Assembly (NCBI RefSeq): GCF_004363955.1
Contig: NZ_SNZR01000013.1
Span: 248,001-312,000 of the forward strand
Direction: 5' to 3'
DNA length: 64,000 nucleotides
Source: Enterovirga rhinocerotis
Lineage (GTDB): Bacteria; Pseudomonadota; Alphaproteobacteria; Rhizobiales; Beijerinckiaceae
Under the pieces are notes generated by a model, which was not told where the DNA came from, did no database searches, and saw nothing but the letters and a program-made list of their open reading frames with translations. Within the stretch, counting starts at the first letter, position 1; the number at the start of each line of letters is the position of its first letter. A program made the position numbers and the translations under genes. Below are positions 33,537 through 41,693 of the stretch, one piece after another.

Positions 33537-35346
33537 GGGTGCTCCACTTCTTGCCGAGATAGGCCTCGATCACACGGGGATCCTTCGTCACGGAATGGGG
33601 TTCGCCCTCGACCAGGACCATGCCGTGATCGAGCACGACGAAGCGGTCGACGAGCTGCACCATGGCGCCCATCGTATGCTCGATGATCATGATCGTGATG
33701 CCGGTCGCGGCGAGCTTGCGGATCACCGCCAGCACGTCGCCCACCTCGCCGTGGCCGAGCCCGGCCAGGGTCTCGTCGAGGAGGAGGATGCGGGGCTGGC
33801 CGGCGAGGGCGCGTGCCAGCTCCATCAGGCGGAGCTGCTTGGTGGTCAGCTCCCCGCCCAGCCGGTCGGCGACGTCGGCGAGGCCGACCGTCGCGACGGC
33901 CTCCTTGGCGCGCCGCAGGGCCTCCGCATCGGTCGCCGCATGGACGAAGGCGCCGGTGAGGACGTTCTCCTCGACCGACATGCGCAGGAACGGCCGCATG
34001 ACCTGGAAGGTGCGTCCGACGCCCGCCGCGCAGAGCGCATGCGGCCTCTTGCCGATCATGTCCCGGCCGTCGAGCATCACCTTGCCCTCGTCGGGAGCGA
34101 GGAAGCCGTTCAGGAGGTTGAACAGGGTGGTCTTGCCCGCCCCGTTCGGCCCGATGATGCCGAGGATCTCGCCCTTCTTCACGTCGAAGGAGACGTTCTG
34201 CACCGCCTTGAGGCCGCCGAAGGTCTTCGAGATGCCCTGGACCGAGAGGATGGTCTCGCGCGAGACGTCTCGCCCGCTTCCCGCGCGCTCGTCCTGAGGT
34301 GCCGGGCGAAGCCCGGGCTCGGAGGACGCAAAGCCGTCCTGCGTGCCTCGAGGCTCGCCGTCGGCGAGCACGTCGGCAGGAGGAACGGGAGAGGAATCCC
34401 GCTTGCGTCCCCGCCAGGCGTCGCGAAGCCGCCAGTACAGCCCCTCGGGTGCGAGGAGGATGACCGCGACGATGGCGAGGCCGAAGATGACGCCCTGGAT
34501 GCCCGGGATCTTGGCGCCGAGCTCGGCATGCAGGATCTCGCTGATCGGGATCAGGATGACGGCGCCGATGACCGGCCCCCAGACGGTGCCGATGCCGCCG
34601 AACATCGTCACGGTCAGCGCCTGGGCCGAGACCAGCATGCCGAAGACCGACGGCGGCGTCACGACGAGAAGGACGACCGTGTAGAAGGCGCCGACCATGC
34701 CCGCGATGGCGCCCGAGACGGTGATGGCGCGCAGCTTCCAGCGCAGGGTGTCGATGCCGGCCGCCTCCGCCGCCGCCTCGTTCTGCTTGATGGCGAGGAG
34801 GGCGCGTCCGAAGCGCGATTGCTCGATCATGCGCGTGATCAGCACCGTGCCGATGAGCATCGCGAGCGCGATCATCGTATAGGCGCGCGGATCCTCGAAC
34901 TGCATGAACGCGAGGGGCGCGTCGCGCCGCATCGGGATCGTCAGTTCCTGGTAGCCGAGCCACTCGAACACGTAGAGGAGCGCCAGCGGATAGGCGAGCA
35001 TGGCGAGCGCGAAGTAATGGCCGCGCAGGCGGAAGGTCGGGAAGCCGACCATCAGGCCGGCGATCCCGCCGAGCACGGCCGCGATCGGGATCGTGATCCA
35101 GGGCGTGAGGCCGAAATGGATCTGGCCGAGCACGGTCGTGTAGGCGCCGATGCCGAAGAAGGCGGCATGGCCGAACGAGACGAGGCCGGTATAGCCGGAC
35201 AGGACGTTCCAGGAGAGGCCGAAGATCGCCCAGACGAGGACCAGCGTCAGCATGAGCTGGTAGTAGGAATTCGTCACCAGCATCGCGATCACCGCATAGG
35301 CGAGCGCGAAGAGGACGATGGGGAGGGTCTTCTTGAGCGCAGTCAT
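33523..35346 (-). CDS. livMG: Fused LivM permease and LivG ATPase with a repeat-encoded linker
   Basis: A 607-residue fusion. Residues 1 to about 320 are a LivM permease with eight or more membrane helices and the landmarks LSWNVLSGYTGLVSFGHAAF, GFPTFRLRGHYFA and FGGIGTVWGPVIGA. Residues from about 357 are a LivG ATPase: Walker A GPNGAGKTT, a degenerate signature LTTKQLRLMELARAL, Walker B LLLDETLAGL and H-loop EHTMGA. The linker residues of about 326-352 are translated from a family C palindromic repeat at 34292-34371 and are low complexity. The ATG at 35346 touches the livH stop by one base. The frame continues upstream to 36219 only as a shadow of livH. Natural LivM-LivG fusions are known, but here the repeat appears to form the joint. 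Confidence 0.93.
34292..34371. repeat. Family C palindromic repeat inside livMG coding sequence
   Basis: A diverged family C element read in frame. It keeps TCCTGAGGTGC at one end, the CCTGCGTGC and TCGAGGC core, and two hairpins (CCGGGCGAAGCCCGG and CTCGCCGTCGGCGAG). It matches the reverse strand of the copy at 46089-46187. Confidence 0.8.
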
Positions 35347-36296
35347 CACGTGCGCTCCGAGACGCGGCCGAAGAACCCTTGCGGCCGGAAGAAGACGATG
35401 GCGAGGAAGACGACGAAGATCGCGGTATTCTGGAGCTGCGTCGGCAGGATCAGGGTCGAGAGCTGCTGGACGAGACCGATCGTCATGCCGCCGAGGAAGG
35501 CGCCGCCGATCGAGCCCATGCCGCCGAGCACGACGCCGGCATACATGACGATCACGTAGTCGAGGCCGACGAAGGGCTGGAAGGGAAGCGTGGTCGCGAG
35601 GAGGCCGCCGGCGACGGCGGTGATGCCGACGCCCATCCCGAAGGCGAGGCGGTGCGAGCGCGCGACGTCGATGCCCATATAGGTCGCCGCCTCGGGATTG
35701 TCGGCGGAGGCGCGCAGGGCCTTGCCGAGCATCGAGCGCGCGATCAGCAGCGTCAGCGCGACCATCACCGCGACCGAGACGATCGCCGCGACGCCGCGCG
35801 CCTGGTTGATGAAGAGCATGATCTCCTCGCCGATCGGCAGCGTCCAGGCCGAGGCCGAGAGCGACGTGCGGACGGAGATGAGCTGCGAGCCGAAGGCGAT
35901 GAGCGCGCCGTTCTGGATGATGAGCGCGATGCCGAGCGTCAGGATGAGCTGGGCGTAGTGCCCGTCGCCGTCGAGCTTGGCCGCCCCCGCGCCCGAGACG
36001 CGCGAGATCAGCAGCGCGTGGATCGCATAGCCGAAGATGAAGAGCAGCGGCCCCGTCAGCAGGATCGCGGCATAGGGCGTGAGGCCGCCCGAGACGCCGA
36101 GCACCGCGGTCAGCGCGGCGAAGACGTAGAAGGCGCCGTACATGCCGAGCATCATGAAATCGCCCTGGGCGAAGTTGATGACCCGCATGACGCCGAAGAT
36201 GAGCGCGAGGCCGACGCACATCAGCCCGTAGATGGCGCCGACCAGAAGGCCGGCGACCAGCGCCTGGAGGACGTTCTCGATCGCCTGGGCGGTCAC
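35346..36296 (-). CDS. livH: Branched-chain amino-acid-type ABC transporter permease, LivH
   Basis: A 316-residue permease with about eight membrane helices. Family landmarks are VGAIYGLMCVGLALIFGVMRVINFAQGDFMMLG at the N-terminus (given here from a longer conserved block), then YMGIDVARSHRLAFGMG and GGMGSIGGAFLGGMTIGL. The frame opens at 36464, but the GTG at 36296 overlaps the upstream dehydrogenase stop by four bases (GTGA) and starts the protein at the expected TAQAIENVLQALVAGL. It is coupled downstream to livMG by a one-base overlap. Confidence 0.94.
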   Translation of the reverse strand: MTAQAIENVLQALVAGLLVGAIYGLMCVGLALIFGVMRVINFAQGDFMMLGMYGAFYVFAALTAVLGVSGGLTPYAAILLTGPLLFIFGYAIHALLISRVSGAGAAKLDGDGHYAQLILTLGIALIIQNGALIAFGSQLISVRTSLSASAWTLPIGEEIMLFINQARGVAAIVSVAVMVALTLLIARSMLGKALRASADNPEAATYMGIDVARSHRLAFGMGVGITAVAGGLLATTLPFQPFVGLDYVIVMYAGVVLGGMGSIGGAFLGGMTIGLVQQLSTLILPTQLQNTAIFVVFLAIVFFRPQGFFGRVSERT

Positions 36297-37198
36297 GGCT
36301 TCTCTCCCGAACGCATCTCGACGCCCGCCCATTCCTCGAGGAGCTTCGCGATATGGGTGAAGTCGGAATCGGCGCCGTACCGGGCCTTGGTGACGGCCAG
36401 CATCTGGCGCACGGCCGAGCCCGCGACCATCGGAATGCCCATGGCCTCCGCCTCCTCGATGCACAGGCGCACGTCCTTGTAGGACAGCCCGGTGGTGAAG
36501 CCGAAATCGAAGGTGCCGGGCAGGATCGAGCGCGGGAACTTGTCCTGCGTCGCGCTGTTGCGGCCGCTCGAGATGTTGATGATGTCGATCATCACCTGCG
36601 GATCGACGCCGGACTTCACCGCCATCGCCATCGCCTCGGACGAGACGACGAGGGCGGAGGCGGCGAGGAGGTTGTTGGCGAGCTTCGCCGATTGGGCGAG
36701 GCCCGGCTTCTCGCCGACATGGAAGAGCTTGCCGAAGACCTTCAGCACCGGCTCGAGCGTGTCGTAGGTCGCGCGCGGGCCGGAGACGATGACGGCGAGC
36801 GTGCCGCCCTTGGCACCCGAGACGCCGCCGCTGACCGGGCAGTCGATCCAGGTGATGCCGCGCTCGGCCAGGGCCTCGGCGATGGCCTTGGCGGTGCTGG
36901 GGCCGGTGGTCGAGAAATCGACGATGGTCTTGGCGCGGCCACCGTCGATCAGTCCGCCGGGCGCGGTCACGACCGCCTTGACGATGTCCGGGGTCGGCAA
37001 GCTGACGAAGACGACATCCGCCTCGTCCGCCACCGCTTTCGCCGAGGACACGGCCGTCGCGCCGCGCGCGGCGAGCCGCTGCGGACCCGCCGGCTGGGTG
37101 TCGAAGACGACGAGATCATGGCCGGCATCGAGCAGCCGGCCGGACATCGGCTCGCCCATGCGACCGATTCCGACAAAACCGAGCCGTGCTCCGGCCAT
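36293..37198 (-). CDS. Beta-hydroxyacid dehydrogenase (3-hydroxyisobutyrate/tartronate semialdehyde reductase family)
   Basis: A 301-residue NAD(P)-dependent dehydrogenase. The Rossmann motif is GFVGIGRMGEPM near the N-terminus. The substrate-binding loop DCPVSGGVSGAKGGTLAVIV lies around 122-141, and the catalytic lysine is in SAKLANNLLAAS near residue 170. The C-terminal helical domain has the typical KDVRLCIEEAEAMGIP. It heads the Liv operon and overlaps livH by four bases, so it may oxidise or reduce a hydroxy- or semialdehyde-acid taken up by the transporter. This context suggests that the ligand need not be an amino acid. The exact substrate cannot be read from sequence. Confidence 0.88.
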   Translation of the reverse strand: MAGARLGFVGIGRMGEPMSGRLLDAGHDLVVFDTQPAGPQRLAARGATAVSSAKAVADEADVVFVSLPTPDIVKAVVTAPGGLIDGGRAKTIVDFSTTGPSTAKAIAEALAERGITWIDCPVSGGVSGAKGGTLAVIVSGPRATYDTLEPVLKVFGKLFHVGEKPGLAQSAKLANNLLAASALVVSSEAMAMAVKSGVDPQVMIDIINISSGRNSATQDKFPRSILPGTFDFGFTTGLSYKDVRLCIEEAEAMGIPMVAGSAVRQMLAVTKARYGADSDFTHIAKLLEEWAGVEMRSGEKP

Positions 37199-37247
37199 CC
37201 CTTCCTCCCAAGGCGCGGGTTATCCCCAATGCGCCGCTCTTACCTTA

Positions 37248-37266
37248 TCGTCAGACGACCTGACAA
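37248..37266. promoter_or_regulatory. Operator candidate upstream of the dehydrogenase-Liv operon
   Basis: TCGTCAGACGACCTGACAA reads on the minus strand as TTGTC-N9-GACGA, nearly the same as the site at 38100-38118. It lies 50 nt upstream of the dehydrogenase start, in the short gap before the SDR stop. The shared half-site and spacing point to one regulator for both transcription units. Confidence 0.55.
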
Positions 37267-37268
37267 TC

Positions 37269-38051
37269 TCACGCAACAGACCATGCGCCGTCAATGGGCA
37301 AGGTGGCGCCCGTGATGTCCCGTCCACCGGAACCGCACAGGAAAACGACCAGCGCCGCGACGCCCTCGCCGGCGATGAAGCGCCGCGTCGGCTGGCGGGT
37401 GGCGAGATAGTCGCGCGTCGCCTCCTCCTCGCTCGTGCCGGAGGACGCGGCGATGCCGCGGATGCGCTCGGTGATCGCGTCGGTCGGCACCGTGCCCGGG
37501 CAGATGGCGTTGCAGGTGATGCCCGATTCGGCCGTCTCCAGCGCGACGGCGCGCGTCAGGCCGAGAAGGGCGGTCTTCGTCGTCACGTAGTCGGCGCGGT
37601 TGGCCGAGCCGATCAGGCCGTAGATCGACGAGACGTTGACGATCCGCCCGAAGCCGCGCGCCCGCATGCCGGGCAGGGCGAGGCGGATGAGGTGGAAGGG
37701 AGCCGTGAGATTGACCGCGAGCGACCGGTTCCAATCCTCGGGCGCCAGGGCCTCGATCGGCCCGAATTGACGCACGACGGCGTTGTTCACGAGAATGTCG
37801 ATCCCGCCGAACGTCGTCGCGGCCGCATCGATCAGCGCCGCGATGGCGCTCTCGTCGGACAGATCGGCGCCGTGAAAGAGGGCCTCGACGCCGTGGCGCG
37901 CGGCCAGACCGGCCCGCGCCGCCTCGGCCCGCTCCGGGTCCTCGAGGCCGTTGAGGACGATGTTGCAGCCCGCCGCGGCCAGCGCGTCGGCCATGGTCAG
38001 GCCGAGCCCCGTCGTCGAGCCGGTTACGAGAGCCGTGCGCCCGCGAAGCAT
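37269..38051 (-). CDS. 3-hydroxybutyrate dehydrogenase-like SDR
   Basis: A 260-residue short-chain dehydrogenase. The cofactor loop is TGSTTGLG (10-17), the NNA motif is at 89-91, and the catalytic set is Ser141/142, Tyr155 and Lys159 in YVTTK. The sequence AICPGTVPTDAITERI and the overall pattern fit the D-3-hydroxybutyrate dehydrogenase group, which converts 3-hydroxybutyrate to acetoacetate with NAD. Diagnostic substrate residues cannot be checked here, so another beta-hydroxyacid is possible. It diverges from the carboxymuconolactone decarboxylase-like gene across a 110-nt region containing an operator candidate. Confidence 0.8.
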   Translation of the reverse strand: MLRGRTALVTGSTTGLGLTMADALAAAGCNIVLNGLEDPERAEAARAGLAARHGVEALFHGADLSDESAIAALIDAAATTFGGIDILVNNAVVRQFGPIEALAPEDWNRSLAVNLTAPFHLIRLALPGMRARGFGRIVNVSSIYGLIGSANRADYVTTKTALLGLTRAVALETAESGITCNAICPGTVPTDAITERIRGIAASSGTSEEEATRDYLATRQPTRRFIAGEGVAALVVFLCGSGGRDITGATLPIDGAWSVA

Positions 38052-38099
38052 GCTGGATTGAACCCCTGTCGGACCCGGATGCGATCGTCGGATGCGGGA

Positions 38100-38118
38100 T
38101 TGTCAGGTTGACAGACAA
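38100..38118. promoter_or_regulatory. Operator candidate between SDR and CMD-like genes
   Basis: TTGTC-AGGTTGACA-GACAA is a 5-9-5 inverted repeat in the divergent promoter region. It matches the site at 37248-37266 at most positions. A further TGTCAA partial copy follows near 38129. It could be a GntR-type or similar operator controlling both directions. Confidence 0.55.
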
Positions 38119-38161
38119 GAAAGCTCTCTGTCAAACGAAGGTCCGATCCTTGGAGGGCGTC

Positions 38162-38581
38162 ATGGCTGAGCGGCCGGAATTCCAGAGCGAACTGTTCAAG
38201 CAGGGCAAGCAGAACCGCGGCGAGGTCGCCGGGATGGATCATCTTGAGCGCATGCTCGCGAAGGCGGACGATTTCTCCGCTCCGATCCAGCAACTCGTCA
38301 CCGAATATTGCTGGGGCCATGTCTGGGGCCGGGACGGCCAGGACGGGCGCCCGGGCCTGCCGCGCAAGACGCGCTCGATGCTGAACCTCGTCATGCTCGC
38401 CGCGCTCGGCCGCGGCCACGAGTTCAAGCTTCACACCAAGGGCGCTCTCGTGAACGGCGTGACCCGCGACGAGATCCGCGAGATCATCATGCAGGTGGGC
38501 ATCTATGTCGGCGTGCCCGCGATGATGGAATCGACCCGTCTCGCGCAAGAGGTCTTTGCCGAGGTCGACGCGAAGAAGTAG
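38162..38581 (+). CDS. 4-carboxymuconolactone decarboxylase family protein
   Basis: A 139-residue protein of the CMD/AhpD-like superfamily, closer in length and pattern to PcaC than the gene at 12223. The core TRSMLNLVMLAALGRGHEFKLH and GALVNGVTRDEIREIIMQ is the PcaC-type signature, with the conserved Glu and His. No other protocatechuate-pathway gene is near, so a role in aromatic degradation is not supported by context. The ATG at 38162 has GGAGG six bases before it, clearly better than earlier starts. It shares an operator-containing region with the divergent SDR. Confidence 0.85.
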   Translation: MAERPEFQSELFKQGKQNRGEVAGMDHLERMLAKADDFSAPIQQLVTEYCWGHVWGRDGQDGRPGLPRKTRSMLNLVMLAALGRGHEFKLHTKGALVNGVTRDEIREIIMQVGIYVGVPAMMESTRLAQEVFAEVDAKK

Positions 38582-38606
38582 GACACCGGGACGAGCTTCG
38601 TCGCTC

Positions 38607-38757
38607 CTCACCCTCCCCTGGAGGGGGAGGGTCGGACCGAAGGTCCGGGGTGGGGTGACAAGCGGTCTCCACCTCGAAGACGTTCACGATGAGGCGAGGT
38701 GGTGTTCACCCCACCCCGCCGGCTTCGCCGACGACCCTCCCTCTCCAGGGGAGGGTG
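38607..38757. repeat. Family B palindromic repeat, full
   Basis: Two inverted halves as in the 21434 copy, with hairpins GGACCGAAGGTCC and CCGGCTTCGCCG (one base changed). It fills most of the gap before the NitT/TauT-type binding protein. Confidence 0.9.
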
Positions 38758-38835
38758 TGGCGGGCGGTTCATCCAGCAAGCAACGGATCGCGGCGGAGAC
38801 TTCGTTCCGACACGCGGCTGAGAGGGAGGACATCG

Positions 38836-39843
38836 ATGAGACGCTTTGCTGCCCTTGCATTGGCCGGCCTCCTGGCCCTCGCGCCGGGCCTCGCCCGCGC
38901 CGAGGTCGACGAGGTCAGGATCCCCGTCGGCGCCGGCGGGATCGGCTTCCTGCCGCTTCTCGTCATGGAGAAGCAGAAGCTGGTCGAGAAACACGCCGCC
39001 GCGGCCGGGCTCGACAAGCTCAAGGTGAGCTGGATCAGCTTCGGCGGCCCGTCGGTCGTGAACGACGCCCTGCTGTCCGGCGCCTCGCATTTCGCGCCGG
39101 CCGGGCCTCCCGCCTTCCTGACGATGTGGGGCCGCACGCGCGGCGCGCAGAAGGTCATGGGCGCCGCGGCCATGACCTCCATGCCGATGTATCTCAACAC
39201 GAATTCCGATCGCATCAAGACGCTCGACGATATCGGCGGCACCGACAAGATGGCGGTGACGGGCATCAAGGTCTCGATCCCGGCCATCGTCATGCAGATG
39301 TATGCGCGGGACAAGTACGGCGCCGCCGACTATGCCCGCTTCGACAAGTACACCGTGTCGATGACGCATCCGGATGCGGTCGTCGCGCTGCTGTCGCGGC
39401 GCCTCGAGATCAATCTCCACTTCGCCTCGCCGCCCTTCCATCAGCGTGAATTGAAGGATCCCGGCATCCGCACCGTGATGAACACCGACCAGATCATGGG
39501 CGGCTCGACGACCTTCACGATGCTGTACACGACGCAGAAGTTCCACGACGAGAACCCGAAGACCTACGGCGCGGTGATGGCGGGGCTCCGCGAGGCGATC
39601 GCCTTCATCAAGGCGAATCCGAAGGAGGCGACCCGGATCTTCGTCGAGGCGCCGGGCGGGAAGGGCTGGGCCGAGGAGGAGATCCTGGCGGTGATCCAGT
39701 CGCCCGATACCGTCTTCACGACCTCGCCGCAGAACGTCATGAAATACGCCACCTTCATGCACGAGGTCGGCACGCTCAAGGTCAAGCCGGAGAACTGGAA
39801 GGAGCTCTTCCTGCCGGATGCCCACGATCAGGAAGGAAGCTGA
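38836..39843 (+). CDS. NitT/TauT-type ABC transporter substrate-binding protein
   Basis: A 335-residue periplasmic binding protein of the SsuA/TauA/NMT1 class. A clean Sec signal (MRRFAALALAGLLALAPGLARA) leads to EVDEVRIPVGAGGIGFLPL. The middle part shows SFGGPSVVNDALLSGASHFA and DKMAVTGIKVSIPAIVMQMY, typical of family members. No permease or ATPase gene accompanies it. The nearest set of the right class is the riboswitch-controlled importer 4.4 kb downstream. It may therefore share those membrane parts or others elsewhere. A ribosome site AGGGAGG precedes the ATG. The MmgE/PrpD gene follows after six nt, so the two form an operon. Confidence 0.88.
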   Translation: MRRFAALALAGLLALAPGLARAEVDEVRIPVGAGGIGFLPLLVMEKQKLVEKHAAAAGLDKLKVSWISFGGPSVVNDALLSGASHFAPAGPPAFLTMWGRTRGAQKVMGAAAMTSMPMYLNTNSDRIKTLDDIGGTDKMAVTGIKVSIPAIVMQMYARDKYGAADYARFDKYTVSMTHPDAVVALLSRRLEINLHFASPPFHQRELKDPGIRTVMNTDQIMGGSTTFTMLYTTQKFHDENPKTYGAVMAGLREAIAFIKANPKEATRIFVEAPGGKGWAEEEILAVIQSPDTVFTTSPQNVMKYATFMHEVGTLKVKPENWKELFLPDAHDQEGS

Positions 39844-39849
39844 TCCGGG

Positions 39850-41190
39850 ATGGCGGCGACCATCGTCGAGACGCTCGGCGCCTTCGTCGCGGAGCGATCC
39901 GGGTCGGACATCCCCGAGCGGGTCAGGCACGGCGGCCGGCGCGCGCTCCTGAACGGGTTCGGCCTCGCGCTCAACGCGGCGGCCGATCCCGCGATCGAGA
40001 CCGCCGTCGCCGCCCTGTCCGCCTTCGGCCCATCCGCTCAGGCGGGCCTGATCGGACGGCCCGAGCGGCTCGATCCGCCGGCGGCCGCCTTCGTCAATGC
40101 GATCGGGATGAACCTTCTCGATTTCGACGACACCCATCTGCCGACGATCATCCATCCGACCGCCCCGGTCGCGCCTGCCGTCCTCGCCCTTGCCGAGGCG
40201 AGGGGCCTGTCGGGTGCGGAGGTCCTCGACGCCTTCGTGCTCGGGGCCGAAATCTGCTGCCGGGTCGGCGACGCCGTCTCGCCGGGCCATTATGCGCGGG
40301 GCTGGCACATCACCTCGACCTGCGGCGTCTTCGGCGCCGCCGCCGCCAGCGCGAGGCTCCTCGGGCTCGATGCGGAGCGGACGGCGCAGGCCCTCGGCGT
40401 CGCCTCGAGCCTCTCGAGCGGCACGATCGAGAATCTGACGACGGCCGGCAAGAATGCGAGCGTCGGCAATGCCGCCCGCAGCGGCATCCTCGCGGCTCTC
40501 CTCGCGCAGAGCGGCTATGTCGCCTCCCCGACCGCGATCGAGGGGAAGCTCGGCTGGGCCCGCGCCTCGGGCGACGAGCCGGATGTCGCGCGCGCCCTCG
40601 CTGGCCTCGGCGAGGACTGGGCCTTCGAGCTGAACGCGCTGAAGCCATATCCGGCGGGGATCGTCTTCCACTCGACCATCGACGCCGCCCTCGCGCTGCG
40701 CGAGACGCACGGCATCCGCGCGGAGGAGATCGACCACGCGATCGTGCGCGGCGACGCCCTGCTCCTCGCCCGCGGCAGCCGGCCGGTCGCGACGCATCGC
40801 GATGCCCGCGTGAGCCTCCACCATGCGGTCGCGACGGTGTTCCTCTATGGCGGGGCCGGGATCGCCGATTTCGAGATGCCCCGCGTCATGGCGCCGGAGG
40901 CCGTCGCTCTGCGCGCCAGGGTGCGCGGCGAACTCGACGCCTCGCTGCCGCCGGGCGCCTCGTCCGTCGAGATCGTCCTCTCCGACGGCCGGCGCCTCGT
41001 CGAGACGGTCGTCCATCCCCGCGGCAGCATCGAGCGGCCGATGTCCGACCGCGACGTCGAGGACAAGCTCCGCACCATCGCCGAGGGGCGCGTTTCTGCC
41101 GAGACGCTGGACCGGATCGTCGATCTCGTCTGGCATCTCGACGAGCAGCCGGAGATCGCGACGCTGATGCGCCTCGCGGCGGGCGGCTGA
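39850..41190 (+). CDS. MmgE/PrpD family protein
   Basis: A 446-residue protein of the MmgE/PrpD superfamily, which includes 2-methylcitrate dehydratase, aconitate decarboxylase and iminodisuccinate epimerase. Landmarks are GMNLLDFDDTHLPTIIHPTAPVAPA-type sequence near 90-115 with the conserved DD-H, then SSLSSGTIENLTTAGKNASVGNAARSG-type sequence near 180-205, and KPYPAGIVFHSTIDAA. The reaction cannot be told apart by motif. It overlaps no other gene but lies six nt after the binding-protein gene, suggesting dehydration or isomerisation of an imported acid. No citrate synthase homologue is adjacent, so a methylcitrate role is not supported. Confidence 0.88.
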   Translation: MAATIVETLGAFVAERSGSDIPERVRHGGRRALLNGFGLALNAAADPAIETAVAALSAFGPSAQAGLIGRPERLDPPAAAFVNAIGMNLLDFDDTHLPTIIHPTAPVAPAVLALAEARGLSGAEVLDAFVLGAEICCRVGDAVSPGHYARGWHITSTCGVFGAAAASARLLGLDAERTAQALGVASSLSSGTIENLTTAGKNASVGNAARSGILAALLAQSGYVASPTAIEGKLGWARASGDEPDVARALAGLGEDWAFELNALKPYPAGIVFHSTIDAALALRETHGIRAEEIDHAIVRGDALLLARGSRPVATHRDARVSLHHAVATVFLYGGAGIADFEMPRVMAPEAVALRARVRGELDASLPPGASSVEIVLSDGRRLVETVVHPRGSIERPMSDRDVEDKLRTIAEGRVSAETLDRIVDLVWHLDEQPEIATLMRLAAGG

Positions 41191-41238
41191 GGAGGCGGGC
41201 GTCTCGCTGAGGCGCATCCGTCCCGCACCGCGACCCAC

Positions 41239-41390
41239 CTCACCCTCCCCTGGAGGGGGAGGGTCGGACCGAAGGTCCGGGGTGGGGTGACGCGCGATGT
41301 TCGCTTCGAAGAGGCTTGAGATGGGGAGAGGTGGGTTTCACCCCACCCCGCCGGCTTTGCCGGCGACCCTCCCCCTCCAGGGGAGGGTGA
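41239..41390. repeat. Family B palindromic repeat, full
   Basis: The same two-halved structure as at 21434, with hairpins GGACCGAAGGTCC and GCCGGCTTTGCCGGC. It lies between the MmgE/PrpD stop and the riboswitch promoter and could terminate the upstream transcript. Confidence 0.9.
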
Positions 41391-41459
41391 GGCGGGTGCT
41401 GGCATGTGAAGGCCAGGGCCATCCGCCATGGGCACGGAGCCGCGTTCGATGACGGCTTC

Positions 41460-41465
41460 TTGACA
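41460..41465 (+). promoter_or_regulatory. Likely -35 element of the riboswitch operon
   Basis: A perfect TTGACA lies about 35 nt before the TPP riboswitch. The -10 is weak; CCTAGA at 41487-41492 is a possible but widely spaced match. The leader transcript should begin shortly before 41500. Confidence 0.4.
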
Positions 41466-41494
41466 ACCGCGGAGCCCATCCCCCACCTAGACCC

Positions 41495-41605
41495 GTTCCC
41501 AGGGGGGCCTCGGTAGGAGGCTGAGATTCCGCCGGCCCGGCTCCGGGCGACGCGGTGACCCTACGAACCTGATCCGGATCATGCCGGCGTAGGGATGCGG
41601 GACGG
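41495..41605 (+). promoter_or_regulatory. TPP riboswitch (THI element)
   Basis: The conserved TPP-aptamer segments occur in order: GGGGGGCC, then GGCTGAGAT at 41519-41527, a variable GC-rich P3 stem, then GACCCTACGAACCTGATC at 41557-41574, the CCGGATCATGCCGG P4/P5 region, and the closing GCGTAGGGA at 41587-41595. It lies in the plus-strand leader of the luxE-like operon. In proteobacteria such elements usually repress translation or transcription when thiamine pyrophosphate is bound. The aptamer ends about 90 nt before the chosen start codon. Confidence 0.95.
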
Positions 41606-41693
41606 GCAGCCTTTCAAGCCCTCGATTGCTCCTCGTGCGTGGTCCGCGATCGACCTCCGCCCGGCCATGCCGGCGTGGACCGAGAGGGATGTC

